Of a stretch of 64,000 nucleotides of DNA, positions 11,171 through 45,494 are shown in pieces. Every line of letters starts with the position of its first letter. Positions within the stretch are counted from its first letter, which is position 1. The notes below the pieces were generated by a model. That model was not told the origin of the DNA. It saw only the letters and a list, made by a program, of their open reading frames with translations, and made no database searches. The stretch is from Nansenia antarctica (taxonomy: Eukaryota > Chordata > Actinopteri > Argentiniformes > Microstomatidae): contig OZ022342.1 in NCBI GenBank assembly GCA_963989245.1, positions 41,475,442 to 41,539,441 of the forward strand, written 5' to 3'. Made by a program: the position numbers and the translations under genes.

Positions 11171-12309
11171 GTTTTATAACAACTTGGGCCTCATTTATAG
11201 AAAGTACTCAGATCAAATGTTGATCTTACCCGTGTCGTACATAGAAAACCACGTCAACCTAGTGATTTATACAATTTCAACGTGAGTCAATTTGACCGTG
11301 GAAACGATCGTAGCTTTACGTCGAGTATTAACCTTGCGTACGCACATTACCTACTGGTTATGCAGAGTTATTACAGGAATGTGAGCCGCACTGCCTACTG
11401 TAATTCATGCAAGTGGCTCGTAATAAAATTAACAATGTTGTTATCAGCCGAGAAAATGAGTTTAATTCAAGATTTAAAAGGAACTGATGTTTATGATTGT
11501 ATTTCAGTCTTCCTTTATATCCCTCCGGAGCTGTCTATCTCCCCTTCAACATGCCTAGTGCGTTCCACAACGGACCTTGCCCGGCCACGCGCTAAATTAT
11601 ACTGGAGTTTCTCCGGTGTCTGGGAGTTCGCAAAGGGAGTGAGCAGCCATATAAGAATAAGACCACCTGATAAGAATAAGACCATTATATTATTACAGTA
11701 TAAGCAGCACTCGAGTTGAGGGGGGATGGTATCCCCCCAGAAATAAAAACAGTCAAAATCGCCCCCCTCTTTCCATACTTTATGTCATTTTATCAATGAA
11801 CGTGGTATTACTGCTATTTCAAGGTGCAAGGGAGCACGCACACATGCAATGACATTTTTACCAAGTTACTGACACTGAAGTCACTGACGCTGAGGGGATG
11901 CTAAAATTGTCCTCATATGATACAATCAGTGGAGGCTCCTCCATAGAGGTGGAGGAGGCCTGGCCTCCCCAATCATTTGAGAGAAGAGAGAGAGATTTAA
12001 AAAAGCAATAATTATATTTATTTTATTTATTTAACATATTATATTCTATTAATATTATTTCCGTTTTGTTCATAAATCTGAATTTTTCCATGGCTAAAAC
12101 CCAATATTGCAATTGTAAAGCACCTACAGGCCAGAATCCCTATCCGTTTCTATTGAAGGAGGCCAGGCCTCCTGTCGGAAAGGCCAGGCCTCCTGTCGGA
12201 AAGTGGTTTCTCATAGAAGTCAATGTAATGCAATTTTTTTCATGGCAATATGTGATTGGCCAAATCACTGAAAATGGGTGGGCACAGGAGGCCTGGCCTC
12301 ACCATTTTT

Positions 12310-13060
12310 TGATTGATTGAAAACTTTATTAGAATGTTTGCAGAAGTAGGTACATGAAAGTACATATTACATACAAGGTCAAACTAAAAGGATAAAAACC
12401 CAAGAAAGCCACTGGCTTATTTCAATTGGGGTCCTTGATTTTCAATTCATCGTTACATGTAAGACAGACATAAGAAAAGAACTAGTACTATCTACATGAT
12501 AATACAGACAAATAACTGTTTCTATCTACAAGATAAACGTACATCCATCATGGGAAGAACAATACAACAAAACATAAGGTATGTACAGCGGGTAGGACAG
12601 GTGGGGACATACACCACAGGTGGGGGCGGGGGACAAAACACAAAGTATGTACAGTGGGTAGTTCGGGTCTTTTAATCTGATTTTTGTTTTAGAGGGTCCA
12701 GTTACGGATTGCAGCCTCCTGTAAATGTTTTTTGAGAGTGGTTTTGAAGGTGGGCAGTGTTTTGCACTCCTTTAAGATTATAGGAAGGGCGTTCCACATC
12801 TTTACTGCATAGTTTGCAAACGAGTTTAAACCCTTGTTTGTGGTGCAACGCGGTTGAACGTGGTTCGTGGAGCTTCCTCTGGTGTTGTATGTGTGGACGT
12901 TGTTCACTTTTTGGAAGTATGTTGACAGGTACTTGGGTGTCTTTGTGGTGTAGCGTATCTTGAAGACTAGGCCCAGTGCAAGCTGCTGCACCATGCATTG
13001 AGTCCAGGGCTGAAAGATTGACATTTTGTTCGTCCAATCACATGAAGCCATTTTGAGAAT
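12310..13060 (-). mobile_element. LINE fragment, reverse transcriptase C-terminal region
   Basis: The minus strand encodes VHTYNTRGSSTNHVQPRC, then KMWNALPIILKECKTLP and FKTTLKKHLQ, the conserved end of many fish LINE ORF2 proteins. The 3' tail on this strand ends in aatcaatca next to A-rich sequence at 12310-12325. It is 5' truncated near 13060. Confidence 0.75.
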
Positions 13061-13261
13061 TCGCCAGTCACTTCAGTGCAGGACACGCTAGAACACCCAT
13101 GGCTATTATCCCTGAAAATAATAGCTCATTTGGCCAAATACTTTTGCTTAAAATGACCTCGGAAGTCGGCGAGATTCTGGCGCGATTTATACATCGAATA
13201 GGTAGACAACATTTAGGATTTATTGAACAGTTTTATTTTTAATATTAATAATTAATAATTG

Positions 13262-13720
13262 TATGTAGTATGTTGTGGTGAATGTTGTGAGCCTGAGCAG
13301 AAGGGACAATAGCTGCTGCAGGCGGACCATGACCCATTGTGCAGGTAACTTATTACATATGTTGTTTGAGTTCTATGTTTTGGTGCATTTTGTAAGAGTC
13401 CACTCGTGGTGTTGCTAGCATTCGCGAGCTAGGGCATGGCTAGTCAGTAACGTCATGTTGCATTCCACGTGTAGTACCTTTTTCCGCCACACGCGTGTAT
13501 GAGTGCTGTTCTGCAGGATAAATATTAGAAATGGATGAAGTATTGTTCTGAATTGTATATTGTGTGTCTGATTGACATAGTGTTTGAGTGCTTTTGACAT
13601 GTCATTGATTGTATGTAGTATGTTGTGGTGAATGTTGTGAGCCTGAGCAGAAGGGACAATAGCTGCTGCAGGCGGACCAGAGATTCATGCCAATTGTTTT
13701 GTTTATTTGATGACCCATTG
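13262..13720 (+). repeat. Direct duplication about 350 bp apart
   Basis: The block from tgtatgtagtatgttgtggt through caggcggacca occurs at 13260-13330 and 13610-13680. The following tgacccattgtgcagg occurs at 13329 and 13710. It is an internal duplication inside hAT element 2. Confidence 0.85.
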
Positions 13721-14402
13721 TGCAGGCAATAAAAGCTGCTTCATCCACCATCCTGAGAGTGTCCCAATCCCTTCAGTACCGCCAAACACAAATTAATAAT
13801 TTTTAACAAAGACAGATAAGAAGAACAGGGAACATTCCATCGCGAGTGAAGCGAGCAAGCGGAAAAAAAATTGGCCTCCTCAATTCTGGAAGTCACCAGC
13901 CTCCACTGGATACAATCCACCACCTCCCCTGATTTTCTTTTACAACTTGAGTACTGAGTATAAGCATGTGCCTGGTTAGTTGTCATGATCAAACGTTACA
14001 AATGCAACTTACCGAGAAGCCACCCTTCTCTGCCCTCTCCCACTTCCAGACGAACGCCTACCCTATATTATAGCACTTGTCTTAATTGAGCCGCTATAGT
14101 TGAGCCGCTATCACAGGGCGTTAATACAAACCTCATTCACCTGCGTTCATTTTACCTGCGTTGGTATTTATAGAAGGAAGCACGTACGCAACTTTAAACC
14201 ATCTCAGCCCGTTTTATAAATAATGCTTATGTCCGTTTAGAAAAATGTGCTTACGTGAAAGTCAAAGATGACTTTCAAGTACTTTTTTTATAAATGAGGC
14301 CCCTTAATGCTTGAAGTCCTCTGTATACTACTTCAAATCAAAATTATAAGGATTTTGACCAACATATAGTATTGTTATATAAGTATTGTCATACAACCAC
14401 AG

Positions 14403-14510
14403 TATACATCTGGAGTGTGTGGGTGTGTGTGTGTGTTTGTGTGTGAGTGCGTGCGTATGTGTGTGTGAGTGTGTGCCTGCGTGCCTGTGTGTGTGTGAGT
14501 GATGGGGGGT
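14403..14510. repeat. GT-rich microsatellite
   Basis: Imperfect (GT)n with gagtg and gcgtgcc interruptions. Reading frames over it are low-complexity artefacts. Confidence 0.93.
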
Positions 14511-14519
14511 GGGAGGCAC

Positions 14520-15060
14520 CATTGCAAATCAAGTGTCCTCATTTTCATTTCCTGCACCTGTTTAATCTCACACACACAAATGTAAGCAGACACAATATGA
14601 CATTTATTTGCAGGTCTACAATCTCTCAAAGATGACATCTCACAATTTTGATAAGTTTGTTTGACAAGTTGGTTTGTTTACAAGGATATGTACATATTAA
14701 AAACACATATTTACCTTTCACATTTTCATTGCAAATACAGAGACTAACTACACACTGGACCTTCAACAAGACCGGCCGAACGCCTTGTGGGAGACTGAAT
14801 TCTAGCTTTCTCCTGGATGTAAGCTTTAAGGAAAGTATCTGTCATTTTAAAAACCAATATTCTTAAAACATACCGTTGAGTCGTCCCTCTCTTGTATTTG
14901 TTCCTGTAACATGTGAGAAATGTGAATGTGAAATATAACATCAACGAATAGAATCTGAAACGAATGGTTCTAAACTACACTGCAGTTTCTTGAGGAACTT
15001 CATATTTTAAACTTCATAAATAAAATGCCTCTGATTTGTTCAAGACATGGCCAGATTTAC
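14520..15060. other. Unassigned intergenic stretch
   Basis: I see no exon, tRNA or clear repeat boundary in this stretch. Confidence 0.5.
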
Positions 15061-15065
15061 AAGGT

Positions 15066-17445
15066 AAGCAGGGCTGCCAAGTTTCACCAAAAGTTTGGAT
15101 TTTTGGGCGGTGGAGCGACCCAAATCTGTGCACGTTTTGGCACGTTTAAAATAAAATTGGGCCCCTTCAACTGGACTCAGCCCCTTGGTCAGCAGCAGAA
15201 AGACCCTTGGTCATCATCTTATATACAGTGCATTGCTCATAGATGGCTATCATGTTATACAGGACATACCAGGGTTTTTCCTGGGTCAGAATGAGGCCTT
15301 GGTAGTTGATCTCTTTAAAAAGAATTGAGGGACCCCCAATTGTTGTATTTGTATTGAAAATTGTAATTCATAATAATAAGTATTACTATTATTGTTATTA
15401 TTATTATTATTATTAATAATAATAATAATGTACCTGGTCATGTTACAGTAGAGAAACAAAAAACAGTTACCAAAACTGTAAAGTTGCATAGTAGGCCTAT
15501 CATCTCACCCGAATTAAGTGAGTAGGCCTATTTAAGAAACGGTATGCCATAGTGGCTCTGAGATAAAGGATACAATCCATTTTCACACTCTCCTCCATCA
15601 CCCTGAAAAAGAGAACAGAGAAAAGTAAACCAGTAACTGGTTTACGGACAGGCCCGGGGTGGCTAATCGGGAGGATCTGGAGATTTCCCGGTGGGCCGGT
15701 CTGGGCCGGTGTTCAGTCGTGGTAGTACTTGCAAGCCGATACCGTTCTGGGCGGCTGGGCCGGTACCATTTGGGGCCGATACCATATAAATAGGGTGACC
15801 AGATGACAACGGCCCCACGTGGATATAGGGAGCTGGCTGAATGTGCGAACGACCCGCTGACTCAAAGGGCTCGTAAAGTGAAATTGTCAACAATATCTAG
15901 TTTTCGTATTTTGACGTTTTAAAGTACCCACTCGATATGATAAACAATAGTTTAACGATCACTACATACTATAATTTCTGGATTGGATTCACTGTTCTCG
16001 TTTGCTGTAGGCTACTGAACATAAGCAACCACTTTACTTGTAAACATACTTTTGTTTTAGGACGTGTTCAAAACCAAGGACTGTGTGTTCATCTATTTAT
16101 GTGTTTTTAGCATGTTCATGTTCTCAGCATGTTGTGTGTAAAAACATAGTTAGACGTTCGTAGCGATGTACCACTGTTAGCCGCTAGCTGTTAGCAGCGT
16201 TTGTTGCTGCAGCAGAGTGATTTTTCTCCCAGTCTCTGTCTGAGGTGCACCAACATTCAAATACTCGTGTCGTCTTCGATTCTTTTCCGATTTCAATGTA
16301 TGACACATCATGTGAAAGCTTAGAATCTGTAGTTTCAGGCTATGGAAAACACTGAAAAATGACTTGGGCAATTGGTTTATCCTTTGACCAGCTCTTATCA
16401 CTGTCATTGTCTGAATGAGTGCAGAGTTGTGTTTTATGTTTTCCTCTAGTGTGTGTGCGCTATGTCAGCTATGTCAATGCATTTGTGTTGCAAATGGGAG
16501 GCAAGTTAGCTAGCTAGATAGCCTACATACTCAATCATCTACAAGCCTAACACTGTCAGGCTACTTTCTTTATTAATATAGCCTACTAAATTGATACTGC
16601 ACTTTGACTTCACTTTCTGCTCCATACAGATACTTTATTGTGAGGTTCACATTCAAATAAAATATATTTGTTATATATTTGTTACGTTTTTATCTGCATA
16701 GTCTATTATTGGATGCTACTGAATAAACCAAACAGAATAGCAAACAGAATGGAAACGCATAGCCTATATATTTTTAAAAATGGGATAGACATAGCTCTCA
16801 TCTCGGCCAGGGGGGGCGGATGCTACCAGGGGCACCTAAAGTTCGGTCCGGGCCCACATTGTCCCACACAAACATACTCATTGTCCCACATTTGATTTGT
16901 TGGGACCTGGTCACCCTAGTGGTGTCCAGCAAAGGATTGCTGCTATCACAGTAGAAGGCACAGGTGAGCTGTTGTACCAGCGTGGGAACAATGAAGCAAA
17001 CCCATGACATAGCATCCTGTAAATGTAGAGAAGACTGTAGAGAACAGACTAAAGGTTGTAATTACATGATTTTAATATACTGTAATCGGTTGTGAACTTA
17101 AGGTCTGAGGCATGAAACTCCAGAGCTGAAAATGAGTCCACCACTCCGACCCTGTTTACGGATGAAACAACTTGCAGTTTGAAAGCACCAGTAGGCTACC
17201 AGATACGATGTTGTATGCACATACTTGCTACGGTTTTACAAGCAGCTCGCGGGAACACAGATTCTTCCAACAGCGCTCGCCTCCCGCTTCGATTGCAGAC
17301 ACAAGTTAACGCGCGTGCAGAAAGATGCCACGAAACAATTGTTATTTCTCGGCGTGAGAAATTTGAGGTGTGGCGTGTGAGAGTGTGAACTGGTTGATAT
17401 GCGTGTGTCTCACAGCTCTGAAGGTAACGTAGCTTGCTTGCTATT
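15066..17445. mobile_element. Diverged copy of hAT family D with an internal insertion
   Basis: Its start (agggctgccaagtttcacc, then ggtggagcgaccc) matches 54253-54320 and 58499-58560. Its end (attcttccaacagcgctcg, then cctcccgcttcgattgcag) matches 59680-59715. An AAT/ATT microsatellite is at 15365-15430. The inner segment 15791-16918 has inverted ends tagggtgaccagat and cctggtcaccctag and is probably a separate insertion. Confidence 0.65.
15791..16918. mobile_element. Probable inverted-repeat element inside the hAT D copy
   Basis: Inverted ends tagggtgaccag and ctggtcacccta bound about 1.1 kb. The flanks do not show an obvious target duplication. No coding region is seen. Confidence 0.5.
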
Positions 17446-17645
17446 TCCATTTAGGTATACAGTTAGCTCCAGGTACTCTGAATTAGCTAGCTAGCTAGCT
17501 TACATAGATATTGAAAAAGGCCATGCCCCCTCATTCCTGGCACCATAAACATAAAAACTAAAGAAAAACACCCATATGGACATCTTTTGGGGGGGGGGAA
17601 ATTGCTGTCATCATGCATGTAAATCCATATCTAGCTTCTTTAGGT

Positions 17646-18569
17646 GGGTCATTCTACAGAAACGGTGGCATTTGGAATTGCAAATGTCTTTTTTTTTCTT
17701 TTCTTTTTTTAACTTAATCAAAATTTAGTGTACAATAATAATTAACCTCTTACCTTTAACAATCCCCAAAAATGAAAGCTTAATGTAAAGAGTTTTTTTA
17801 TACATTCACTCAAACTGGTCTTACCAGGAGGAGTAACGACAATTTACAATGACAATTTACAGAACAAATGGGTTTTTACAAAATGGCCGCTGCAGTACCT
17901 CAAGCCACATGTCTTCAATCATATCAAAATCATTCAAATATCAAATTTAATCAACATATTTTTCTTTTTCCCCCCCCCTTCATATGTAATTAGTAACACC
18001 AGTGACATATGTAAAAGCCTTGTGTAGAATTTAACACATAAATCATCAAATGTATAACAAATGAAGAGAGACAGCAGACTGACCATGTGCATATGTTGAT
18101 CACATGTCCTCCAATAACCTCTTGAACCAAGAAGTACTTCTAAAAGTTATTTAATTTCTTTCAAAATAAAAGTTTTGTGAGGCAGTAACACCAATGACAT
18201 GAAATGGTGTGACCACTCTTACCATTATATTTATAATATTTAGTTGGTATTTCAGCTTTTCCAAGACATAAATGTGACATTTGTGTTTACATGATGACAT
18301 TTAAGAAGAAACTTTTTTTTTTTTACTCAAAATATGGTACTAAACTTCAATACATGGTCAGAGTGACAAGCAAATTGCTTGCACTTGGTATTTTATATAA
18401 ATTATAAAAAAACAAGAATTGCTCATTACATGACTCAAATATTTGTTATTATGATAAGAACTATGTATATTTATCTAAAATATATATTACATGTGATCAT
18501 TACGTTTATTTTAAGTATTTTGATGCAAAGGTGAGAGACAGGAATGCCACCGTTTCTGTAGAATGACCC
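17646..18569. mobile_element. Inverted-repeat element, non-autonomous
   Basis: The left end gggtcattctacagaaacgg and the right end ccgtttctgtagaatgaccc are perfect inverted repeats of at least 20 bp, extending to tggcatt. The flanks share AGGT (17642-17645 and 18570-18573). The 924-bp interior is AT-rich and non-coding. Confidence 0.85.
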
Positions 18570-18574
18570 AGGTA

Positions 18575-18960
18575 TTAAGATGCAGCCTCACGTCATTTTG
18601 TCCATTGATGCCCATTCATTCTGTAACAATTCCTTGTTTTCCAGTTTCTCTGTCGCTTTCTCCATAATATGTTATTATTATAAAAACATGTTGTTTTCAC
18701 AACACAACTCACAACTGTCACAAAACTGTATAGGCAGGGACCTCTGATATTCAGTAGACATGCCACAATTGCTCACCTCGACAGGGTAGGCACTCCCATT
18801 GTCAAGAAATGAGTACACTCACATCTGTAATTGCTGGGTCATTTCCATGTCAGATAATGATAATCCCCTCCCTCGTTTACCTCTGTTTACCTAACTTTGT
18901 TTCACAGATGCCTTGAATAAGGCTCAACAGTACCTTCCAGTGGTTGTAATAGGTAGAGCA
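18575..18960. other. Unassigned intergenic stretch
   Basis: Nothing recognisable is present before the GT microsatellite at 18981. Confidence 0.5.
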
Positions 18961-19011
18961 ATCTGCTTAACGCTTTATCCTGTGTGTGTGTATGTGTGTA
19001 TGTGTGTGTAT

Positions 19012-19900
19012 CTGGGTTTCCGTTAACCGGCAATTACCGGTCTTTGTCCGGTAAAATTTGGTGAAGTCCGACAAATTGAAAAGTCGTCGGACATATTGTC
19101 CGGTGAAAATAATTCCCTTTGAATACAATTCGCTAAAGCTGGCTGGGTGCGTTCGTAAACACGCTCTGGAAATCCGATCAGCACTCGCGGAACGCCTCTC
19201 GTCCAATCGAACGACTCGGTCGCTCTGTGACATCGAAGCCAGCGTGCGCTCCGGCGCTCTCAGAGCGTGTTTATGAACGCACCCCTAGAAGTTTCCAGCC
19301 AGCTAGCTGAAGCTGCTACACACACCAGAGCCATGGCGACCGAACGGCAAGTTAAACAACATACTATAAAAGTGACATTGTTTTACTCATTACTCATACG
19401 TTTGTTGTCATTCGGCGGTGCTAATAGTCGCTTTCTTTTTTAATTTATTTAATTTATTTTATTTTAGCAGTTTCCCCGAAAGTTAAGTGTTTGTTTTTAT
19501 ATCACTATTTGCACTTCTGGTTAGATGCTAAACTGCATTTTGTTGTCTGGTACTTGTACTCTGCAATGACAATAAAGTTGAATCTCACCTAATCTAATCT
19601 AATCTAATCTAAAATAATCTAAAATAATCCCATCACTATTACTCCCTATTTTCATCAGTGTTTCAATCCTTGAATCTGTGATGGAAATCAAGCAAAGCCA
19701 CTTCAAGTCTCCCCACCACTGACAGCGCTGGGTGTGCCTTTCCTTACACTCTCGGTTATTCCCTGTGGATTTAAAAAACGGTGTTTTGGTTTCTATAATG
19801 TGGTCTATTCTCAGTGTTGACGAGCAGCTCAGGGGGCTTTGAGATGGCTAACAGCTAATTAAAGGAGTAATTCCACTCAAAAGGGTAGAAGTAAGCTGAC

Positions 19901-19936
<36 letters not shown>

Positions 19937-20709
19937 AGTGTGCTGGACTACCTATGACTTCCATGGTACCTGGGAACGCGTTGTCGGAGAGAAACGCCCT
20001 CTGTACAAAGGACCTACTGACCAAAATCCCTGTTCCCCGTAGCCTACATGCTTGCACTGTTACTGTTCAATAAAATGTTATACATCTAGACATTGTGGTA
20101 TTTCTTTATATACGTATCCCAGACTGCCTATCAATTGTTTCTCAATAAACAGTTATGTTCTTCCCATTGTCATACTCCCGAGCTAAACGAAATGCCTTCC
20201 CAACCAGCGAGACTTATAGAAATGACGTTGTTTTATTGATTTTTTTAAAAAAAGGGTAAAACTGTAAAGAGAAAATAGAAAACTCACATTAATCCCAAAC
20301 AATTTAACAAACTTCAGTTAACGTAATGTGGAGTCCGTTCATTGATCGATGCTGTCTGTTCAGTTCCCAGTGAGGCGCCCGTTCAGCGCTGGACCCGTTC
20401 AGCGCTGTATTTGACGCATGGCATAGCGCGCATGCGTCAAATCATGTTATATTATTATATATTATATAGCTCGCATCTAATCGTATCGGATGAGAAATAG
20501 ACATTAAATGGCATATATAGGCCGCTACACAACAGTAATCACCGCGACAAACAGCTATATTAGATTTGGAGAAAAAAAATATATGATTTTGAAAAAAAAA
20601 AAAATATATATATTTTAATATGATGACCGGAATATATCACGTTTGTCCGGTAAATCGAATTCTTCCCGGACACGATGTCCGACGGCAAATTGTTCTAACG
20701 GAAACCCTG
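19012..20709 (+). mobile_element. hAT element 1b, deleted relative of 1a
   Basis: The termini ctgggtttccgttaacc and ctaacggaaaccctg are flanked by the exact 8-bp duplication GTGTGTAT (19004-19011 and 20710-20717), inside a GT microsatellite. The stretch 20030-20700 is the inverse of 5500-6180. The transposase core of copy 1a is absent; a short start-like stretch (MATERQVKQHTIK) is at 19333. It carries a nested palindromic element (19145-19284), a TAATC run (19590-19625) and a TCTG run (19901-19936). Confidence 0.92.
19145..19284. mobile_element. Palindromic miniature element inside hAT 1b
   Basis: The ends gggtgcgttcgtaaacacgc and gcgtgtttatgaacgcaccc are near-perfect inverted repeats. The total length is 140 bp. 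A related edge (cgcgttcgtaaattagctct) occurs at 36394. Confidence 0.82.
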
Positions 20710-20744
20710 GTGTGTATGTGTGTGTGTCTGGGGAGTTTTTTCTT

Positions 20745-20900
20745 TGGCTTATTCCTGGGTGTCTATGATTTAGTGTTAGATCGTATTGTTTGTATTGTAT
20801 TTATTGTTTAGTATAATTTTGTTGTGAAGCACTTTTGTATGTGAAGCACAGATTTGTATGTAAAAAGAGCTAAACAAATCAACTTAATTGATTGATTGAG
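20745..20900 (+). mobile_element. LINE 3' tail
   Basis: It ends with agagctaaacaaatcaac and an ATTGATTGATTGA tail, typical of fish LINE 3' ends. Only the untranslated end is present, followed by GT repeats to 20950. Confidence 0.55.
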
Positions 20901-21060
20901 TGTGTGTGTGTGTGTGTGTGTGGGCGAGCATGCGTGTGTGTGTGTGTGAATATTGTGTTGCACCAATTAAAAGGCCAAACTGATTGCATCACTTATTAAG
21001 CCACTATCACTTATATTCTCCTTTTTGGCACCACGTCCCATAAGGCTTCCCGTCACTACT

Positions 21061-21580
21061 CAGGGTTTTTCCTGGCTCAAAATGAGGCGGAGGTGGTACC
21101 AGTGGTGTTTGACATCGGGGGGGACCCATGAAGCGGGGCTGTCTGGGGGTCCTTAAACGAGCATCAAACACTTAATTTCTTGCATTCTGGTGAATTGATA
21201 TGCACCAATTTGTGCCCTTTCTCCATCAATTTATGGTGGAAATGTTATTATATATGTAAAGGAAAACACAATATTCAGGCACCAGATGACCATTCAAAAT
21301 ATAATGTAATATAATGCAATATAAGGCTCTCAGGCATTCTGTACTTTCAAATATGTATTCTCCTTGAGCAGTCAACATCAACTATCAGCTGTTTCGCCAG
21401 CAAACACGAAAGCTAACTTATTTGTGAAACAGCGCCCCCGCCACCACGTCGGCGCAGTTGCCGCAATTGCAGTTAGAAATGAAGCTTGTAGAAAATACGA
21501 CCGTCAGAGTTTTGTCGAGAGCTGGAGGCGGCTATGACGGAGGCGGCCGCCTCATAGTTCTCTATGCAGGAAAAACCCTG
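21061..21580. mobile_element. Short hAT-like inverted-repeat element
   Basis: The ends cagggtttttcctggctc and gcaggaaaaaccctg are inverted, with a second matched pair (atgaggcgg and ccgcctcat). It is 520 bp and non-coding. A clean 8-bp target duplication was not seen. Related ends occur at 15270, 54609 and 58859. Confidence 0.75.
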
Positions 21581-21773
21581 CTACTCTCCTCTATCCATGC
21601 CCAGCGCCATTTATTCCTTACTCCTCGTTCTAGTATAGCTGTGTCTTCGCCAGGTTTAAGAAACTTGGCTTCCATTTTAATAGACTCTTACTAAAGTTAG
21701 CGAGATAGCGAGCTGCTAAAAGCGAACGTCTCTACAAGCTAACATTACACTCATTCAAACTTCTTAAGGCCTG

Positions 21774-21783
21774 TTTATTTATT
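21774..21783 (-). promoter_or_regulatory. Candidate polyadenylation signal of adsl
   Basis: Two overlapping AATAAA hexamers are read on the minus strand about 105 nt after the adsl stop codon. They are the nearest good signals. A GT-rich tract lies between stop and signal. Confidence 0.6.
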
Positions 21784-21888
21784 TGTTATTCTAATGTGAT
21801 ACAGTAGACTGAGCATGCATGCACCCCACCTCCCCTAAGGGTGTGTGTGTGTTAGTGTGTGTGTGGGGGGGGGGGGGTTGTGTGTGTC

Positions 21889-43985
<22,097 letters not shown>

Positions 43986-44046
43986 GGCTGTGTGTCGGGA
44001 TGGTCTGGTGGTCTGGTGGCCCTGGACAGACAGGAAGAGAGGCGTA

Positions 44047-44385
44047 GTAGTGTAGTTCGGGGGTGTAGTGGTGCATCATGGGTAGTGTAGTTACCTGGGC
44101 GTCGTAGTGTAGCGGTGCATCATGGGTAGTGTAGTTACCTGGGCATCGTAGTGTAGCGGTGCATCACGGGTAGTGTAGTTACCTGGGCGTAGTAGTATAG
44201 TGGTGCGTCATGGGTAGTGTAGTTACCTGGGCGTAGTAGTGTAGTGGTGCGTCATGGGTAGTGTAGTTACCTGGGCGTCGTAGTGTAGTGGTGCATCATG
44301 GGTAGTGCAGTTACCTGGGCGTAGTAGTGTAGTGGTGCGTCATGGGTAGTGTAGTTACCTGGGCGTCGTAGTGTAGACCACCAGA
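44047..44385 (-). promoter_or_regulatory. 44-bp x 7 array with ZNF143-like motifs upstream of adsl
   Basis: Seven units carry ttacctgggc at 44091, 44135, 44179, 44223, 44267, 44311 and 44355. In the gene's sense each unit reads CCCAGGTAACTACACTACCC followed by ATGATGCA or ATGACGCA and a C-rich end. TACCCATGATGCACCGC fits the Staf/ZNF143 consensus I recall (YWCCCRNMATSCMYYRCG) at most positions. Each unit also has CAG|GTAACT, a plausible 5' splice site. The array sits 60-400 bp upstream of the start codon, where promoter or 5' UTR is expected. Confidence 0.6.
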
Positions 44386-44399
44386 CCACCCCCACAAGA

Positions 44400-44575
44400 T
44401 ACACCATTGAGATTATTATTCAGATCAAGTTTTTCTCATTAATAATTCATTCTCATTCAGAAATAATTAATAGGGCGTGCCACTGCTTTTAATCCTGTGT
44501 GAAGCCTATTCGGTTGTTAAGTCGTGACGTGTTTCCGGGTCCAACGTTAGCTGAGGCGCTCTCTTCTAAATGCCT
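44400..44575. other. Upstream flank of adsl
   Basis: AT-rich sequence without a recognised motif. The possible transcription start region is not resolved. Confidence 0.45.
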
Positions 44576-44640
44576 CATAAATAATAATAATTCATTATAT
44601 TTGTATAGCGCTTTTCCGAGGCTCAAAGACCCTGACAATA
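44576..44640 (-). repeat. LINE 3' tail fragment
   Basis: The motif tttgtatagcgcttttccga with an ATT tail is the end of an L2/CR1-like LINE in reverse. The same motif is at 31505 and 56645. Confidence 0.7.
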
Positions 44641-44908
44641 TGGGGAAAACAGGAAAGTGCTGTGTCCCTTGTAGTATGAATAGATCCCAGTCTAAAAAAC
44701 GATTGAACTGTCATTCTACCGCTGTGGTACACTGGTACTCTGGTGCAGGGAATTTCTGTTTTGGACCCGGAAATTGCTAAACGTCACGTTTGACGTCAGA
44801 CTTAACAACCGAATAGCCCTTCATTTGCTGGAATAAATGCACTCAATCTGAACATTTTTAAAAATCTGTATTTCAATCTGTGTGTGGTTGTCTGTTGCCT
44901 ACTGGTCC

Positions 44909-45035
44909 TCTGTGGCTCAGGTAGGTAGACCAGGACACTAACAACATGTAGGTTGTCGGTTCAATTCCCACGGGGACCATATACTACCATGTACTTCGGT
45001 TTGGATAAAAGCTAAATCCATCAGCTAAATGTTAT
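44909..45035 (+). repeat. tRNA-related SINE
   Basis: The word tcggttcaattcccacgggg resembles a polymerase III B box; upstream ggctcaggtagg could be an A-box remnant. The tail ggataaaagctaaatccatc is SINE-like. It is not a functional tRNA because no cloverleaf can be closed. Confidence 0.6.
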
Positions 45036-45039
45036 ACAG

Positions 45040-45290
45040 TATGTTACTAAGGCAACTGTACTGATCCAACTCATGATAACCGATATGAGAACAGATATGA
45101 GAACAGATATAATTTCACAGAACCTGTAGTTCATGCACACCTGAAGGTAAGAAAGGCTATAGTGAGCAAAGATTGATGATTTAATATTCCATAGTGATCT
45201 CACCAAATCTAACTTACCTTATCTAATCACTATTGTTAACACAACAAAGAGAACACTTCTGACTCTTCAAATGTTGAAATCATTTAAGCC
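45040..45290. other. Unassigned stretch
   Basis: AT-rich, with a short tandem gatatgagaaca. No gene seen. Confidence 0.5.
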
Positions 45291-45294
45291 TCTT

Positions 45295-45440
45295 TCACAC
45301 ATAGTTCCCTGTAACTTCAATGGAATCCCAAGCTGTGCCGTCCAGCCATTTTCGCCGTTCACTCATGAGTCAAATGCCGGTAGATTCGTGTCTTGCTCCC
45401 TTTAACACATGTCGGCGTTTCCCTGGTTGCGAGATCTAAA
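45295..45440 (-). repeat. Dispersed repeat, second copy
   Basis: Inverted, diverged copy of 520-665 (tggaatcccaagctgtg and caaatgccggtag). Confidence 0.6.
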
Positions 45441-45494
45441 CTACTAGAACTGAAAGCGGCAGGTAACAGGCACGTAACATCCATATTCTGTATA

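Larger units (their letters stand above)
11927..13908. mobile_element. hAT element 2, with 8-bp target duplication
   Basis: The termini cagtggaggctcctcc and ccagcctccactg are flanked by the exact 8-bp duplication GATACAAT (11919-11926 and 13909-13916). The interior has repeated ggaggcctggcctc words, a minus-strand LINE fragment (12310-13060) and a duplicated block (13262-13350 and 13610-13720). No transposase is visible. Confidence 0.9.
11186..14302. mobile_element. Harbinger-like inverted-repeat element hosting a hAT
   Basis: The left end gggcctcatttataga and the right end tataaatgaggccc are inverted and flanked by CTT on both sides (11183-11185 and 14303-14305). GGCCTCATTTATA termini are known to me from fish PIF/Harbinger-type elements. 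The interior is non-coding and is split by a hAT element at 11927-13908. Confidence 0.68.
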
